Shown here piece by piece: positions 37,430 through 50,600 of a DNA stretch of 64,000 nt. The stretch covers positions 1,714,586 through 1,778,585 of the forward strand of contig VYZB01000015.1 in assembly GCA_013397455.1 (NCBI GenBank), in the 5' to 3' direction. The stretch's first letter is position 1. Each line of letters begins with the position of its first letter. A program made the position numbers and the translations under genes. The stretch comes from Crotophaga sulcirostris (Eukaryota > Chordata > Aves > Cuculiformes > Crotophagidae). The notes beneath the pieces are model-generated. The model searched no databases, was not told the DNA's origin, and worked only from the letters and a program-made list of their open reading frames with translations.

Positions 37430-37960
37430 TCCCTGGCAGCCCCCCAACAGGGCTGTGAATCCTTTATGCCACTAAAAGCTTTCCTGGTGGGCGGCACGGG
37501 AGCCTTAACATCTGGGGAACTGGAGAGCAGGAGAGTCTGGAAGCCAGAGTCAAAAAGACTTCTTTGGCCACGTGCCTGGTAGGCTTCCCAGTAGATGGGA
37601 GTTTCTGGCACAGTTGCCTCGGGATCTGGGGGGTGGATAGGCTGGCAGAAAGCTGAGCAGATTTCCATCTGAAATCCACCTGGTGGTAATCAGAACTGAT
37701 TTGCTGCACTTAAACATCTTGGATATTTTCTGATGGAAATAATTTAGGCGAATCCCTGCCTTCTCCACAGGATGTTGGCTCTGCACTGAGGCATTTTGGC
37801 AGCCCTGAGGGAAGGTGTGTGTGCGAGTGCAGGTCTCAGAGGCTAGCAGAGCTCTTGTCACAGCTGGCCCCAGCACCGTAGGGCTGCAAGTGCGGGAACA
37901 TTGCCTCCTTTCCTCATCTCCTTCTGCCCCACTGACCTATTTGGCAGGAGAGAGCCAGCA
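37430..37960. other. GC-elevated non-coding block
   Basis: Base composition rises clearly above the surroundings, with blocks such as GGCAGCCCCCCAACAGGG, GGTGGGCGGCACGGG and GGGATCTGGGGGGTGG. It contains CACGTG at 37569-37574. A minus-strand open frame of 130 codons (37668 to 37276) crosses it. That frame ends in AT-rich DNA, encodes an unremarkable sequence and resembles no family I know, so it is not called as a gene. The block could be regulatory or a relic of an unidentified insertion. Confidence 0.35.
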
Positions 37961-40916
37961 GGGAAGAGAGACCCATCAGGAGCCATTTCAGGGTTCCTCA
38001 TGGCAATTAGGTCAGGAAGAAAAAGGAAAATGGGAGGAGAAATAAGAAAACTTGATTGTAGGGCTGAAGGGCTAAGTTCAGCTTGACAGGATTCAGAGAA
38101 AAATAACCAAAAATCTGATATTGTAATAGAGTAAGTGTAGCCTTATACTTTTTCTGAAGAAGATTTCTGATCAGTGCCGGCCCCCAATGAAGTTCCTCAT
38201 GTCTTTTGCTTTTACAGGACATGTTGCTTGGGGAAGTCCTCAAAACCTGGCAACTGCAGAATTCAAAGTGATGAGGTGGTCTCCTGCCTGTCTGGGGACC
38301 TTCACTGGTGTATCTGCTTGTTTTCTTGTGTTTTACCCCTAGAAGCTGAGTTATGATGCAGAGCTATGCTGAATCAGCCAAAGGGGTGGTGTAAGACTGC
38401 ATGTAGGAACAGAGGGCAGTGAAGAGAGAGCGGAATGGGGGAAGAAATCCTTTCTTTTTCCCCTTCATACTTTGGCTGTTAAAGACTTTAACAAACGAGG
38501 TACCCTTGGGTTTTATTTTAACAATCCAAAGGTGGTCCTCAGCTACATAATCACCTGCAAATAAATTCCCTAAATAGCAAACTGGAATCCTTGATGAAAG
38601 CAGAAATGGAGCAAAGCAAGTGCCTACTTCAAAGACAAAACTAACTCAAGAAATAAACGTGAAAGTTGTGCAGTCTATACTCAGATAATATAGTATACTG
38701 AAGTAATTTGTCCAAAGCAACTCTTTCCCTCTGAAAGTTTGGTTTTCAATTTGTTAATGTTTTCCAGTGAATGAATGTTTTGTTAAAAAAAAATCTAATC
38801 TACTTTTGCAGTCTCTGCAGTAGTTCTCCAAAGCCTGTTGAAATGATTTGTGCATTTTTTTATGGTATAAAATTACTGTAGAAGGGTCAGTGATTCTTGC
38901 TCAAAGGATTCTTTCCAGGATAGAATTCGGCCTACTGCATTACAATTAAAACATTTATTTCTTTTTATAGAATTCATTCCTCTGGAAACAACCTGTTCTG
39001 CTGTGTTTTGTGTCTCTGTGTAGCTACAATAACACAGAAGTATCAGATAATTTCATTATTACCTTCTCTTTCTTGTATCACTAAAATTCATCTTCGCGCA
39101 CCTTGAGGATTTTGAAGACAAAAAACCCCCACAAGTCCTAAACACATCTTTTTAGACAGTATTACATTCTTTCTAACACAAGTCATTAAGTATCACAGTG
39201 CGAAGACTTTGAGGATTTAATCAGATTACTTAGTAAACTGATGTAAAAGCCATCAAATTTGATTGAAGTTCAATCTACTGTGACAGATTATTCTGCTTCC
39301 TTGAAGGAACACACAAACTTGCTCCAAAATATTTATCTCTAGAAGCTTTTATCTGATCATTTTCAGTGCTGTAATAAAGCAGAGGCTTATATTCTCAGTG
39401 AGTTAAAGTCTGCTTACATAGCCAGGAAATGTACTTATAAAAGCTAGAAATCACCAGGTGATGTATTTCAGTACTTTTCCAATATCACAGCCATTCTGGG
39501 AACGCATCAGCCAGAACCACAGCAGTTAACAAGAGAGACACCTTTCTTTTCCGGAGTTCAGCATTCTTAATGACATGCATTGAGATGCTGCTGGGGCTGC
39601 CAGGCTTTAGCAGCCTGTCCTATGTTCTGGCATAATTCTGTTATTGATTTCTGCCACGCTGCACTATCGAGAGCTAATTTCACATTTCATTTCAAGGACA
39701 GCAAGGTAGGTAGGGACACTGTAGCACAGAAAGGACACAAATTGAGAGAGCACATTAAATTTACTGCACACTATGATACACTACCTGAAACTGGGCCCTA
39801 TGAGGAGCCATATCTCTCTAATACCATCCCAAAACTGAAAATAGCTGAATGGTGAAATAATAGTGGGTAAGGGAGGTTCAATGTCGGGTGTTAGGTGGCA
39901 AGATCCTTACTCTTCCTAGATTCCATCAGAAATATGACCTCCACCTAGGTCAATCAGAATATCTGAGTTGTAGTTTTCTTGTTGCAAAGCAAAGGAGGCA
40001 GTGATACTCCGGGGAACATTCTGGCCAGGGCTCTACAATCTTTATTCTTTCCCAAAACCGTGAGCTTTTCTTGATGTACATACAATACACTCACAACACA
40101 GGGATTTAGGACAGGGCTGAAGACATGACGCCTAGGGCAGCAGGCAGTGTCTCCAGGAAGCCGACTGTCTAAATTCTGGCTCATACTAGCATTTCCACAC
40201 TGTTCTGATTTGAACACTGGATTTGGGATGCGATACAGATCATATCTTTTTATTTATTGTTTCACACAGCAGCCAAATTGGTAATATGGTAAAGGTATCC
40301 TGGGTAGTTTCTCTGAGGGTAATGGAATATCCTGGTTTGAAATAGCTGCAGTTCAAGCTAGTAGGTGTTAAACACACAGGTCACTCTTCCCGTCTCTGTC
40401 CCCTTCATCTCTGCTTTGTTTAACTTCTATTGCAAGGAAGATGCCTCAGAGTTTTAATGCTAATCCAGAGCTCTCTTTAACGAGATACGAGAACATCTGG
40501 TATCAAGAACAAAACTCTTTCTTCTGCAAAAATTGGAAGAGGTTCAAAAGAGAGTTCTGTCTTTTCATGAAAGTGAATACTGCCAGAAGATTTTTATTTT
40601 AATATTGCTGATGCAGAGACTCTAGACTTCTTTAATAATAAAGCACACACAAATAGCAACCTCGGATGGCATTAAATATTATCCAAAGAATATTGCACAC
40701 CCACAACAATGAACTTTTGGAAGCTGTTTGCTTTGTGTAAAAGAATGAAATGATGGAGCAGACCTGAGGACATTTATAATAGACTTCAGTCTATAAAGTC
40801 AAATCTGTAGTCTGAAAATTATTGTGGAATCTGATATCAGGTAAAATGAGGACCAGCAACTGAAAAAAATACTGTAAGAAAATAATGAATTAAAAATACA
40901 AAGACCTTGAGAGTTT
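37961..40916. other. Repeat-poor unique non-coding stretch
   Basis: No gene, RNA gene or interspersed repeat is recognised up to the CR1 at 40917. Confidence 0.55.
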
Positions 40917-41175
40917 AGAATCATAGAATGACCTGAGTTGGAAGCGACCCACAAAGATCATCCAGTCCAAATTCCGTACCTGTATAGGACAATACCAAAA
41001 TTCACATCATGTGTCCAAGGGCATTGTCCAGATGATTCTTGAATATAGCCACCATGACTGTTTCTCTTGGGAGCCGCTTCAAATGGCCCACTACCCTCTG
41101 TGTGAAGAACCTTTTCTAATTGTCAACCTAAATGTTCTCTGGTACATCGTTCTGCCATTTCCTTGGGTCCTATCA
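40917..41175 (-). mobile_element. CR1 LINE 3' end, about 260 bp
   Basis: Minus orientation. It shows the tail AGAATCATAGAATGACC, then GAGTTGGAAGCGACCCAC, AGATCATCCAGTCC, AGGACAATACCAAAATTCAC, GGGCATTGTCCAGATGATTC, ACTACCCTCTGTGTGAAG and CCTTGGGTCCTATCAG, where similarity ends. It is of the same subfamily as the copies at 51597 and 54163, which share the 'cctgagttggaagg' and 'tgcataggacaacc' wording. It supplies the first third of a 154-codon + strand frame that is not a gene. Confidence 0.94.
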
Positions 41176-42302
41176 GTTTGCCAGACAATAGAGCAAAAGC
41201 AGATTAGATTGTATGACACAGTTGTGCTACCAAAGAGCAAAATCAGAGGAACACTCAGCAAAGCAAAGGAGAAGACTACAAAGGGAGGCAATGTGGAAGA
41301 CAGTGGAAGGTGTGGAAGAAAACACATGCTATGTGTTGTCCAGACGTTGAACAAAGCTGAAGAAACAAACAAATTTGCAAAAGAACAGAAACTATATATA
41401 ATAGCTATCATTAGCTGTGATGCAAACTGGAACACAATTGAAATCTTGATTATTTTTGAAATGGGTGCACTGTAGTTATAACAATGGTTGATGTTATATT
41501 AAAGGATATGCCTGTTTCTCTTCATTAACTATAAGTGGATTCTAGAGGACAAGTTTATATTAAAATGTTTGTGTTGGAGATATAATGAGGTAAAGTGCAT
41601 TTACCTCCCAGGAGCCACCGAAAGAGGTGCTATGTATAAGGTATGAAGAGTTCATGAAGACAAAAAGCAAAATGCAGATAAATAGAAATTAAAGCAAAAG
41701 AAATGAAGACATAGCAAGGAAAAGAAAATTCTGCAAAGATGGAAAGTGACATGCAGAAAATGATGAGCTAAAAACATTGCTGTTGTTAAAGAACGTGAAA
41801 AAAATGGCAAAAAAATGCTAGCCCAGTATTACACAGATAGGAGTGTTTAATGAAACTGTAGCTATCCTGTCCAGGACTGGCACACATTTGTTTGTATACA
41901 TTGAAGAAAAAAATGCATATTGTTTTTAGCTTCTTAGTCTCACCGTCAAGAAGCAGCATCATCAAAGAAAATGACTCTCAAACATGTAATCTCATAAGAT
42001 CTGTATTTGTGAGATATGACATCCCTGCTATGATAATGACAGGTAAAGAGTTACAAATACATCTCCACTAGATTAAATATTCTGAAGAAGCATATGATTT
42101 AGACCCATTATGTAGAACCTAAGACGTACAAAATCTTTTGTTATTAAGAAAAAAAGGTGTTGACATTTTCAAAAGAATCCTTAGAAATGCAGAATAACGT
42201 ATTAGGCAAGAAATAGCAGTCCTCTCTTGAACCTAGAAATGAATTTCATAACACAGCAAAAGGGAAGCGTTTGAGTCATCATTCCTGGACATGTAGATGA
42301 AG
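41176..42302. other. A-rich unique non-coding stretch
   Basis: The + strand is A-rich, especially 41640-41830, with many AAAGAAA/GAAAA words. No gene is recognised. Confidence 0.6.
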
Positions 42303-42401
42303 CATTTAGGAATATGGTTTAGTGGTGAACTTGGCAGTGCTAGGTTAATGGTTCAACTAGATGACCTTAAAGATCTTTTGCAACCTGAACTATTCTATGA
42401 T
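42303..42401 (+). mobile_element. CR1 LINE 3' end, about 100 bp
   Basis: Plus orientation: GCATTTAGGAATATGGTTTAG, then TGGTGAACTTGGCAGTGC, GGTTCAACTAGATGACC, and the decayed tail CTATTCTATGATG. It is 5'-truncated, with no coding part left. Confidence 0.92.
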
Positions 42402-43901
42402 GCATAATACTGAATTAACAATTCCCCACAACCAAAAAGGGAGATATTGTTCCTATTTCCCATCCCCCATCTTTCTTAATCCTCCTTCCTTTTCCTGTTC
42501 TTCACTGACTTGCAGTCCTGCCACAGCTATTGTACCTGACCTGGCAGTCATCTGATTGGAAAACTAACTTAACAAAGAAAACCAGAGATAATATCTTATC
42601 AGGTTAATAAATTGACTTATAAGGTATCATGATTAAGCAAGTGGAAGGATCTAGTAGTAGAGACTGAAAGTTGAACTGTCTCTGGACCTTGCATGCCATG
42701 CTGGAAACAACACACGTAAATTAATGTAAACAAATTGAAACAGCAAATGTAAAGAGTATATTCTGATAAAGAATCACAAGACTCGAATGCCTCCCTGGTC
42801 ACAAGACAATGTCTGTAAGCATAGTATCAGAGTACATGCACCAAAATCCTCATCTCTAGTGAAGATGTACATATTTTCTGCATATTTTCTGGAAGATTGT
42901 GGCTCAGTGAGGGCCAGTCTATAGAAAAAATAATGGGCATCCTGAACTTCTTCTAGAAGTAGATAGGAAGACTTGGCTGCAGAGGAGCCACAGACCCAAA
43001 CAGCAGAAAGTGTTGACTAGAGTACTAGAATAACTGATCTTCAGAGGTCTGCAAGACAAAGAAAACCAGCCTAGGGGCTGATAGACAGCTGAGATGCAGT
43101 ATAACAGATGGTATATTTTTTTCCCTCTGGAAAGGGAAGATGTAAGGCTAGCCACAGATGCAATAAAAGAATAGATTTTATTGATCTAAACTAGTGCTGC
43201 TAACAGCCAGACTAAGTGATGTGTACAAATCTCTCTTCTTCCCTCACAAGTAGTTTCATCATTTATATGTTTTCACTATAATACTGTCATGACTTGGTTT
43301 GAAAATTTAGCTGAGGATTTTTCCGAGTGGTCTCAAAGTATCCTGCAGTTATATTTGCTCTGGTAATCTAAACAGGACAAGGATTAGGGCTGAGGAATGG
43401 CCCCAAACCTTCCTTACAGTGACACAGTTCGCATAAACTTTGGCACAGTATTGGAGTGAGTAATTTTTGAGCACAGCTTGGGGTTTAAGAACAGTGTGGG
43501 CCATTTGGATGTCTACAGTTTTTCAGGGGAAAGGTAAGAGATTGTGACTGCATGGTTACAGACGTGCAGAAGCAGTTGTCTTTAGGGCAGAATAATTTGC
43601 CTCATTTTGCGTGATTTATTAGCATAGATATCAACCATAATTTCCCCACGCACTGCTCAGAGATGTGGGTGTGTGTCTGTTTAACTGAAGCTTTCACATA
43701 AAGGAGATACCTACCTTGAACAATGCCATTATAACTTCTGGAAAAGTGTGGTGCATGAATATCATTGCAAACTCACCATACCTGTGTAGAATAAGAAACT
43801 TGGGGTGATGCACTCTATGTGGGTGACAGCCTGTAACGACTTTGAGATGCAAGTCGTCTGGATGATGTTTGAGGGATTACTTTGCTTTGCATCCTGCAAA
43901 G

Positions 43902-43939
43902 GTTTGTTTGTTTGTTTACTTATTTATTTATTTATTTAT
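43902..43939. repeat. Compound (GTTT)n/(TATT)n microsatellite
   Basis: About four GTTT units pass through one ACT interruption into about five TATT units. This is a typical compound tetranucleotide microsatellite, likely polymorphic. Confidence 0.9.
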
Positions 43940-46462
43940 GGTGAAAAGTAAGAGGAAAAAATAGAGGACTATAACCCAGAACTTTGCAGAGCTTGCATGA
44001 AATAATCCTAGATGATTTTATATCTTTGGAAAAGCATGTCCTGAAGAAAGAAAAGAAAAAGATCCTTTCATTTCTATCCCTCTCCCAGACCTTAACACTC
44101 CAGTTATATTTGTTCTTCATGGTCTACTCTTTCTCCTGCGTTTCCTCCGTAGATGCTTCTTTATGTCTTCAGTCTTGTACGTGTTCTTGTTTTGCTTCTG
44201 GCAAGTTTTTGACTTTCAAATAAGTCAACTAATTTCAATGTTTTCTGAAAAACCGGGCAATTTGCAAATCCTGTTTTTTCCCAGTGGGAGAAAAGATCCT
44301 CCTCTTCTTAGAGACTTTGCCAGGTTTACTGTTCTGTACTTTCAACGGATGACCCATATCTCCTGGAAAGAACAGCATCATGAATTTGGAGGGTGTAGCT
44401 TTTCATATTCTACTTAACTGTCTAGTTGCATTTAATATGGTATCAGTATGTTCATATTAACTATAAATGCCTCAACACAGGATTTTGGTGGGTATGTGAC
44501 TTGTTGTAAACTCACATCGAAAAGGTTTCACCTAATGATATAGATTACTTGGAGTGGGTAGTGATGTAAATAGCTCACTTTCTTTTATTATTTCATTTCA
44601 TCAGCATTCGGCATTGTTTTTTGTTTTCTTTTGGTTTGTTTTTTTTCTAAATTACAAATTGCCAGCTTATATAAGGGCCTGAAAGTCATTGTGTCAAGCT
44701 GTCAGTCTCTTCTCTTACATGAGATAAAGGGATACAAGTATAAAGCCAACACTCATTTTGAAGTGCAAAACTGTCATTGAAAAGGAAACTAAACCTGAAG
44801 TTTAGCAAAAAGCCATGCTGAAGCTACTCTGACCTTCAAGAGAAGTAGCTTTCCTAGTATTTTCTCCTCCATTTCTTTAGGACTGTATGTTGCAGAGCTA
44901 TTTCACATTGCAGAAATGTATTGTGATCCATTTAGGAGTTGCTGGTGGTACACTGGATTTAATTGCAAACTTTTCATTAGAATTCCAAAAGCTGCAAATC
45001 TTTGCCTTTTGGTATGGCAAGCACATGTACTATTTAGGCTAACAGTTGGTTTTCAGCCAAAAGTTTGCAGTCAAACTCTTATGCCAGCATAAGCAAACAA
45101 ACACTCTTTCCAAATGCTTCTGAATGTGGAATGAATAAATGCATCCCTGAGTCTAAAAAGCATGCAGTATTTTTTTTTAGTATGCTTTTAAATTTGATGA
45201 ACATCTTACAAAATCAAGTCAGACAAATACTAGGATTCTTTATGTTTCCATTACAATTAACTTTTAGATATATTTTTATGGGAATTTGAGTTTGGTAGCT
45301 AGACAACTGCTTTGAAATAGCGGACACTAGTAAGAAATTTCTTTACAACAGAGCCTTCCATTGATTATTATTGTGAAAAAATCCCATTTAGACAAATACT
45401 GATTGGATATCCCACAAAAGGTAGTTGCTAATAAGGAAGCTTTCTAATGGACTGCATTTGGATCTGTAACTGGTTCAAATGTAATCAATATCTTTGTTAA
45501 AGGTATCAAAGTATCAAAATGTCCCTTGTAAAACATCGAAAGACAACTCTCTTTCCACAGACCGTTGGATACTCACAAGAACAGGTCAGTTATAGAGATA
45601 TCTGCAACCCTGGGTGATGTGCAGTTGTGTGAGTAGTATAGAGTACTACAGTCCAAAAAAACCAGAAGTCTAATGGTGAAAGCTAACGGTGAATTCACAC
45701 CAGGAATAGGGAACATAAGCTTAACGCCAGAATAATTTCATGTTAACACCTGACGTGTTAATCAATACTAGGTATCTTTCATACATCTTTCAGTTGCACA
45801 GGAAACAAATCAAGAAACTAATACTTGATTCAGAAAATTCTGGGTCAGCTTCTGTAATGTGTTGTTTGTGCGATACAGAAGGAAGACCAAGTTCCTATTT
45901 GATTAAAAGTCTAGAAACCGACAGAAATTTTTAGAATGAAAAAAAAAGCTGTAAATGTGCCTTTTTAAATATTTGAGTGGTACCTGCTTTATTATGGGCT
46001 GTTCCGAAGACAAATAAATAACAATGATCTCTGAAATTCATCACAATGGAGTAAAGTGACTGACTATATCTGCTCATGAACACCTTACTTGGACACATTG
46101 CTCCTCAAGGCACTTCAGTGTCATTTAAAAAAGGAGCCCAGGCTCTAATATCAAAATTAAGCAGCAACATAATGACTCACGTACTTACAGGACACTCCAG
46201 GATGGTTCAACTGTTTGAGTAGCCACAAATAGGTGTCTTTTATTAAAAAATAATATTGATCACAAACTTGTGATGAGCCACCTATTCAGAATATAAACAG
46301 AACTCTGCTAAAATATTGAGTCCATGTCTCATCTCATCACAATTTCAACATTTGTTCAGTGCAAAGTAGAATTACTTTTCCTGACTATTAAGAAAATCCT
46401 AGTTTGTTTCCCAATCAGGATTTTTTTCTGGAATCAACAAATTTCTTCTCTTTTGTCAACAA

Positions 46463-46504
46463 TTACAAAATGAATTCAATAAGTTACAAAATAAATTAAA
46501 TAAG
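46463..46504. repeat. 21-bp imperfect tandem duplication
   Basis: The unit beginning TTACAAAATGAATTC and ending AATAAG (46463-46483) is followed immediately by a second 21-bp unit (46484-46504) with three substitutions and no indel. It is a local slippage duplication in AT-rich DNA. Confidence 0.85.
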
Positions 46505-47379
46505 TCCAGTTGTCTTCTTTGTCTCCTTAATTATTGTCTCAGGTTCTGTCTAGGGCAGGAGTACTATAATTTGAAAGAAATTATGGTATCTCAAGATTAA
46601 TTCTTAATTTCTTCCAAAACAATGTAAGGCCACCTTCTGCTTGCACTTTTTGAGGGGAATTATATTGCATTTTATGGAGTTTTCTTTTTGTCAGTTTTTT
46701 TGTCATGGTTGCATATCATCATTATTTCAAAGACTTTTCTTCTTGAATACTTTTTTGTTGAAAAGAAAAAAAAAGGTTTTTTTGGCAGTGGGGAAGTTAG
46801 CATATTATTTTTATTTTTTCTATTACTTCAAACTTTCCTATGGAATTTCTCAAAGACCTATTTTCTACTGCTTATCTGATAGACCTTTCTTTACTATAAT
46901 TGAAAATTATCTGTCTAGTGTTGCAAAGCAAAAACTGAAAACGACAGCACATTTCCTCTTGGAGATAGATGTAATTTTTTTTAGTAGATAGTGGAATACA
47001 ATGTCTGTCAACCTCTAATGTTGTGAGGATTACTTCTCCTTTGTTGTGTACAGGTTTATCATATCAGGACACATAAAGAAAGAGTCAGATTTCATTAAGA
47101 AAAATAAGACCCAAAGAGCCAAATTCTGTGAGCAGTGATTCTTATATTCTAACTCAAAATAAAACTTCTGTTTGACATTTTTCTTCCATCAGTATTTTTT
47201 TCATACATGAAGGGAACCATTATATTTTTAGAAAAAGGAAATATAACCAAAGTTAGAATTAAGAGGTTTGCATTAACAAGCATGAACCTGGATAGGCTGT
47301 GTTGAGGATCACAACCTAACTTGCTCTGTAAGGATACTTTTACACTAGAAAGCATGCCATTTTTTTTTTCAAATGTTAT

Positions 47380-47650
47380 TTGATGTTATATGGCCTTGCT
47401 GTTAAACAGTTGTAATGTGTAATGATGTAAGAGGCCAGCTGGCCACTAATGGCAACAGCATACTTTACCAGCAGTATCATCACAAGGACTGTTGAAGGCA
47501 GATGGCCCTTTTTTGCAGCTTTATCCCATTAGAGATCTTACCAAGGACGAGCACCCTACAAACTTCACTGTAATGAGAAGAACATTGCTTTATTGACTAT
47601 AAAGCCTTCCTGCAAGCAAACTTGAAAGCAATATGTGCTGGAGAAGACTA
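47380..47650. promoter_or_regulatory. Candidate conserved regulatory element
   Basis: This non-repetitive, moderately GC-richer patch contains the perfect 12-bp palindrome GGCCAGCTGGCC (47433-47444) with a central CAGCTG E-box. It also has ACTAATGGC, CATTAGAG and GTAATGAG homeodomain-like sites and TTTATTGACTATAAAG. No open frame or repeat similarity exists. The texture resembles conserved enhancers, but conservation is not visible from one sequence. Confidence 0.28.
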
Positions 47651-50600
47651 GTGGTACGTATGTTCATAATCAAAATAGAGGTCTCTGGACCGAAGCTTTG
47701 TTAAATGATTCCTATCTCCTGGAAAACTTTTCATGGAAAATACTGGATTGGTATTCAAAGCTGCTGTAATACTGAGAGCTATTTTGCTGTCTTATTAGAG
47801 AGAGGCACACAAATTACAGTAGTTAATTATTGTGCAGCCTCTCATTTCATGCCCATACTGCAAGGAGTTAAAATACAGATATAAGAGGAAAAATTACTCA
47901 GACTTAGCTGATCATACAGAGATTAATTTTTATGATAGTGTCATTGAAACATGTTCTACAGTTTGATAACCCAGATGTGCATTTTCCCTGGATAGCAAAG
48001 GTTCAATTGGTCATGCTTCTTTTGCTTTTAGGGCTATCAGAAATAGCATTGTCATGGTTTCAATTTCTTTTTGTCTTATGATAATGAAAATGGCCTGTTT
48101 TCAAACAGTGTGCCATATTTTGCATGACTAGCAATTGCTGTTTAGCTTTCTGGTGGGATACTGATTTTGTTCTTTCAGTTTTTGGTGATTTTTCAAATGT
48201 GTTTTCCAGTGATTTGTTTGTCAGTGCTTTTAGAGCCACACAGTGTTCCTGCTTAAATCATTGTCTTCTGTAGCAAGTGGATTTTGTCCTCTAGTACTCC
48301 GGTTACCTGCTTTTTCGTCCAGGGGAAGCATAAAGCAGACGATTTTCTAAATCCTATTCACTCTGTGTCTTACACTTCACTTCATTGACAGCTTATGTTT
48401 TAGTGAAGACTGCCACACGTATGGATCTAGATTATATGTTATGTTTTCTATGTTGTATGTACATCAGGACTATAATAATTCATTCATTTTTATTTGAGTT
48501 TTTCAGAGGTTTTTCTGTTTGTTTTGTCTAACCCATGTGGTTAGCCAGAATTTAGGGTACTATGGGCTATTTCCTCTAGCAGGAAAAATTGATAGTTATA
48601 TCTTTGGGACATAATCTTTCTTTAGTTACTAAGAATGTGCAAATTATGTTCCCTAGAACCCAAGAGGAAATTGCAAGAGAGGATAACATATTTCTTCACA
48701 GTTCCTACCCTCTTTCTATTGGCACTTAAACTCTAAGGTTTTTGTCTTGTGTCCTCACAAAGTCTTACGTATTTTGCAGCCTTTTTTTCTCTTTTTCACT
48801 GCTGGGATTTTGAAGCTTTGTTGTGTGAGGGAGAGAGTAATTTTTCATTCTTTTCCTCAGACAGTCCTCTGTCTAGTCCGTTTAAAACCTTGAAAAGCTT
48901 CATAGATGCCTTTTTATAGATCAGTGGCTTTAGGCTGAGTTTTGACTGGAGACCTATAGTATTTCTTTTACCTGCTTTCATAAAGAAACTTAATGATTCT
49001 TGCAAGGAAGGATATTGGCTCTGTATTCTTTTGTTCAGTAAAGATTAACTCAGTGCAGTACACTTGCTGGGCATCAGTAATGCGTTCCGTTACTAACTAC
49101 ACAGCACACATAGTTAAGATAAAGGATGTGCAGTCTTCAGTGCTGCACTCCACAGCTCAAGGGAGCTTGCAGGAAGATGTGAACACAACTTTCTTTCTGG
49201 AAACATTTTCACTGATAAAGAGTGAAAATTCAGCATGATTCTGGGGCCTTTCCTTTCTCCTATCATCTTTGGTAAAAAAAAAAAAAGTTAGAATCTTGAG
49301 ACCATTAAAATACTTGATCCACTCTAGAAATATGGGATTTTTTTTTCATTCAGTTTTCAGTTCAGTGAGCTGTTGCTATGGATTTTAGCTGCTTGACTGA
49401 ACATTGTGGAATTTTTAGATTTTCCAAGAAGTTGATAAATCAAGGGCAAATCAATCACATAGTGTTAGTTAAGGAAGTAACAGTCATAAAGTTTCATCTA
49501 CATCAATTTAATTGCAAGATTCTCAGGGCCAGGTCCATGTTCCGCCTGATTGGAGGCACCCTTGAGATAAATCTAAATGTATCTTCATCCTGCATCCACG
49601 CTGTGAATCAGAACTACAGCATCACACTTCTCCACACAAAAAATATCTTGAGAAAGGAAGATACAGACCAATAATACCCCTGAGGCATTTGCTGGTGTTA
49701 AAGAAATTCCTTCTTGGATGTTATTCAGCAATTGCTTTGACAATAGTCATGGTTGAGGAGGTTGACTTAACTTCCAGGTGAGATTCCTCATGCATGTCAC
49801 AGGAAGACAAGGCTCAACTTGTTCGCTTTACTCAGTATGAGTGAATGTGTGTTCAAATGTTGATGTTCAAATATCAAAGGAACCTATTTTTGTTGGTAGA
49901 ACACGTGAAAGCAAAAGCAAAGACATGCTGCAGAGGTACTAGAGCTCATAGATTTAAGACATTTTATGTGACTTTGCATTGCAAAACCTATCTTTGTTAT
50001 TTATAACACTATGTTAACCGAAAGAACACTTGACAATGCTTAATTTCACATATTTTTTTTTACTTAAAGAAACTCTACTGCGCATATATCTGACATCTTG
50101 GACATAGAAAAATGTGTGGTTTTGTTCCTGCAGGAACTTGCTCTGTGACCTTGTATTTTGACTTGTCCACAGCTTACTTCATTTAGATGTCCAGAAATTG
50201 CCTAGTCTGGCTAAGCAATCCAGACTTTCTTTAAAAGCAATGAAGGGAGTAGCTACCTCCATATAGAGAAATATTCCATCTGTGTTGGAGATTCATTTCA
50301 CAATGGACTAACTCACCTTTGGGGTGACCAGAAAGACAATTCAAATAACTGCCTCAGAGAAGACAATTCTTGCACAGTTAAAGGACATGAATTCCACCTT
50401 CACTCCTCTGTGTTTTGTGAGAACGTGGTTTTTACCTACCCCATGTTTTTATGTTTGTTAGGTGGGTCTTGCCTTTGTGTGCACAGTCCTCCAGACATGC
50501 TGCAGTTCTGATCTCTGCAGGGATCTCCTTATGATCTTTGTGATGCAAACAATACTGATATTGATTTTTATATTCTGAACAAAATAACATCTCATCTTTT

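Larger units (their letters stand above)
42402..47379. other. AT-rich unique non-coding stretch
   Basis: No gene or interspersed repeat is recognised in nearly 5 kb. It contains a compound tetranucleotide repeat at 43902-43939, a near-tandem repeat of CATATTTTCTG at about 42870-42893 and a 21-bp tandem duplication at 46463-46504. Confidence 0.6.

Noticed and set aside
37276..37668. 130-codon minus-strand open frame starting with ATG
   Set aside because: It lies over a GC-elevated block that reduces stop codons. The composition is unremarkable, overlapping frames on both strands are equally open, and no family is recognised.
41011..41475. 154-codon + strand open frame, the longest in the window
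   Set aside because: It opens with GTG, its first part is antisense CR1 sequence, and the rest is A-rich with no recognisable motif. It is a chance frame across a repeat boundary.
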